Below, one piece after another: positions 6,048 to 7,286 of a DNA stretch of 7,286 nucleotides. The stretch's first letter is position 1, and the number at the start of each line of letters is the position of its first letter. Position numbers and translations under genes: made by a program. The stretch is from the NCBI GenBank assembly GCA_030614645.1, contig JAUWTR010000076.1, positions 1 to 7,286 of the forward strand, written 5' to 3'. Source of the DNA: Candidatus Aminicenantota bacterium (GTDB taxonomy: Bacteria; Acidobacteriota; Aminicenantia; Aminicenantales; Aminicenantaceae). The notes below the pieces were generated by a model. That model saw only the letters and a list, made by a program, of their open reading frames with translations, was not told the origin of the DNA and did no database searches.

Positions 6048-6076
6048 TTGAAGTTTTTTACATTCTGGTATATTAT
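6048..6076 (+). promoter_or_regulatory. Candidate promoter for the O-antigen ligase gene
   Basis: TTGAAG (6048-6053) and TATTAT (6071-6076) are 17 bp apart. An overlapping alternative is TATATT at 6069-6074 with an extended TGG before it. Either predicts transcription starting about 6081-6084, only 4-7 nt before the ATG at 6088. This region is divergent from the LPS operon promoter. Confidence 0.5.
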
Positions 6077-6087
6077 TTTTCCTACAA

Positions 6088-7263
6088 ATGACAGGAAAAA
6101 AAGTTTTCTCCTTGGCCAATGTTTTGCCCCTATCCATCGCCCTCTATCTCCTGTTCTCGTTCCCTTCTATTTCAATCAGCCAGATCATCCTATTTGTTGC
6201 CCTCACATGCTGGATAGCGCTGCTCATTAAAAACAAACAATTACCTCAGTTCCCCAACTTTTTTTGGCCTCTGCTCGTTTATTCCCTGCTTTCGGTCATC
6301 GCCTCAATAATGTCAGATAACCCAGCAGTCAGTTTCAAAGACAGCCGGGAACTCCTGCTTTTTCTAATCGTGCCTCTCGTGTACTCAGGGTTCCGCAAAC
6401 TGAAACAGATAAAATGGGCAAACCTGGCTCTGCTTACTTCAGCTTCAATAAGTATTGTTTTCTCGCTTATATACTTCTTTATCACAGCAACCCCAGGAGA
6501 AAGGGTTGCTGGATTTATGGGGCATTATATGACCCAGGCCGGACTTCTGATGTTATTCAGTGCCATAGCTTTAAGCATGTTTTTCTTTTCTAAAGATAAA
6601 ATAAAATACTTATGGGGAACAGCTTTCTGTTTTGCCTCTATAGCTCTGGTAATAACTATGACCCGCAGTGCCTGGATCGGGGTTACAGTTATAGCAGTTG
6701 TGGTTCTGTCAATCCATAAGCCTAAACTTTTAGTCCTAATCCCGGTTGCAGCAGCTCTTTTCTTCCTAATAAGCCCTCAGCATGTAAAACAGCGGGCTCT
6801 AAGCATTTTTGATCTAAAAAGCTACTCAAACGCTCAAAGAATCGAATACCTAAATGCCGGCCTTCAAATCATCCAGGACTATCCTATCTTCGGGACAGGC
6901 CCCAACACAGTACATGTCATATTTAAACGGCCCAAATATAAACTTTCCCATGAGGCTCTCAGCAATGTCCACCTGCACAATAACTTTATTCAGATAGCTG
7001 CCGAAAGAGGAATACCAACTCTTCTTGCCTGGTTGACATTTATGGCCTGGGCTTTTATTTCTCTATTTAAACTATTAAAAAATAAGGACCCTGCCCTTCT
7101 GCCTTTTACTGCAACTGCCCTGGCTTCCCTGCTGGCATTAGCGGTCGCAGGTCTGTTTGAATACAATTTTGGAGACTCGGAGATAACAATGCTCTTCCTC
7201 TATCTAATAACCCTGCCCTTTGCCTTTGAGCGGATTCAAAAAAATCAGAGTATATCCGGATAA
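6088..7263 (+). CDS. O-antigen ligase/polymerase family membrane protein (Wzy_C type)
   Basis: This 391-residue protein has about ten to twelve hydrophobic segments (for example 12-28, 31-47, 58-76, 110-132, 148-167, 176-190, 195-230, 305-327, 340-356, 365-383). The WaaL/Wzy signature region is present. ITMTRSAWIGV (189-199) carries the conserved arginine (R193) of the T-x-S-R-like motif. A large extracytoplasmic loop (about 231-304) contains YPIFGTGPNTV (265-275) and VHLHNNFIQIAAERGIP (294-310). Its histidines H295 and H297 lie where WaaL has its essential His. The family joins undecaprenyl-linked O-polysaccharide to lipid A-core, or polymerises repeat units, on the periplasmic face. Ligase and polymerase are hard to separate by sequence; the loop motifs and neighbouring core genes favour a ligase. 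No ribosome site precedes the ATG. The stop overlaps the next ATG by one base (TAATG), implying a coupled downstream gene. Confidence 0.88.
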   Translation: MTGKKVFSLANVLPLSIALYLLFSFPSISISQIILFVALTCWIALLIKNKQLPQFPNFFWPLLVYSLLSVIASIMSDNPAVSFKDSRELLLFLIVPLVYSGFRKLKQIKWANLALLTSASISIVFSLIYFFITATPGERVAGFMGHYMTQAGLLMLFSAIALSMFFFSKDKIKYLWGTAFCFASIALVITMTRSAWIGVTVIAVVVLSIHKPKLLVLIPVAAALFFLISPQHVKQRALSIFDLKSYSNAQRIEYLNAGLQIIQDYPIFGTGPNTVHVIFKRPKYKLSHEALSNVHLHNNFIQIAAERGIPTLLAWLTFMAWAFISLFKLLKNKDPALLPFTATALASLLALAVAGLFEYNFGDSEITMLFLYLITLPFAFERIQKNQSISG

Positions 7264-7286
7264 TGAGTATAAATAAAAAAAGAAAG
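7263..7286 (+). CDS. Start of a downstream gene, cut by the window edge
   Basis: The ATG at 7263 shares its A with the TAA stop of the O-antigen ligase gene, a common translational coupling arrangement. Eight codons remain open to the edge and read MSINKKRK, a hydrophilic lysine-rich N-terminus with no membrane segment yet. Product unknown; an LPS or polysaccharide gene is the natural guess from context. Confidence 0.5.

Overview
The window looks like a chromosomal piece of an A+T-rich Gram-negative (diderm) bacterium. It carries a lipopolysaccharide (LPS) core kinase, a broken heptosyltransferase-type gene, an O-antigen ligase/polymerase-type membrane protein and a secreted protein whose C-terminal half reads as an outer-membrane beta-barrel. 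The gene mix would suit Omnitrophota or a deltaproteobacterium-like lineage, but that placement is inference from gene style. There are no RNA genes, transposons or CRISPR arrays. It is an envelope-biogenesis region, not an obvious mobile island.

Layout from left to right. (1) Positions 15-1146, minus strand: a secreted or anchored DUF1573 protein followed 28 bp later by a YggT-family membrane protein, read as a two-gene unit. (2) Positions 1147-1269: a divergent promoter region with a textbook TTGACA-N17-TATAAT promoter pointing right, a weaker promoter pointing left, and a 17-bp imperfect palindrome between the two -35 boxes. (3) Positions 1270-2457, plus strand: a signal peptide, SH3-like domain and beta-barrel protein. 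It converges on the next operon with only 8 bp between the stop codons. (4) Positions 2466-5937, minus strand, read right to left: a Trm112/YcaR-like zinc protein, a decayed GT9 heptosyltransferase, a Kdo/WaaP-type LPS kinase, a glycoside-hydrolase-fold protein that appears to lack the acid/base glutamate, and a class I SAM methyltransferase. The kinase and hydrolase-like genes overlap by 4 bp. (5) Positions 5938-6087: a second divergent promoter region. (6) Positions 6088-7263, plus strand: the O-antigen ligase-family gene, whose stop overlaps the ATG of a further gene cut off by the window edge.

Taken together, regions 4-6 are LPS core and O-chain genes. The kinase would phosphorylate a core sugar, the hydrolase-like protein and methyltransferase may modify the same glycan, and the ligase would handle O-chain polymer in the periplasm. 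The heptosyltransferase remnant, with three in-frame stops and most of the protein gone, suggests that the core pathway has been remodelled in this lineage. The most promising lead for something undescribed is the coupled kinase, pseudo-glycosidase and methyltransferase cassette.
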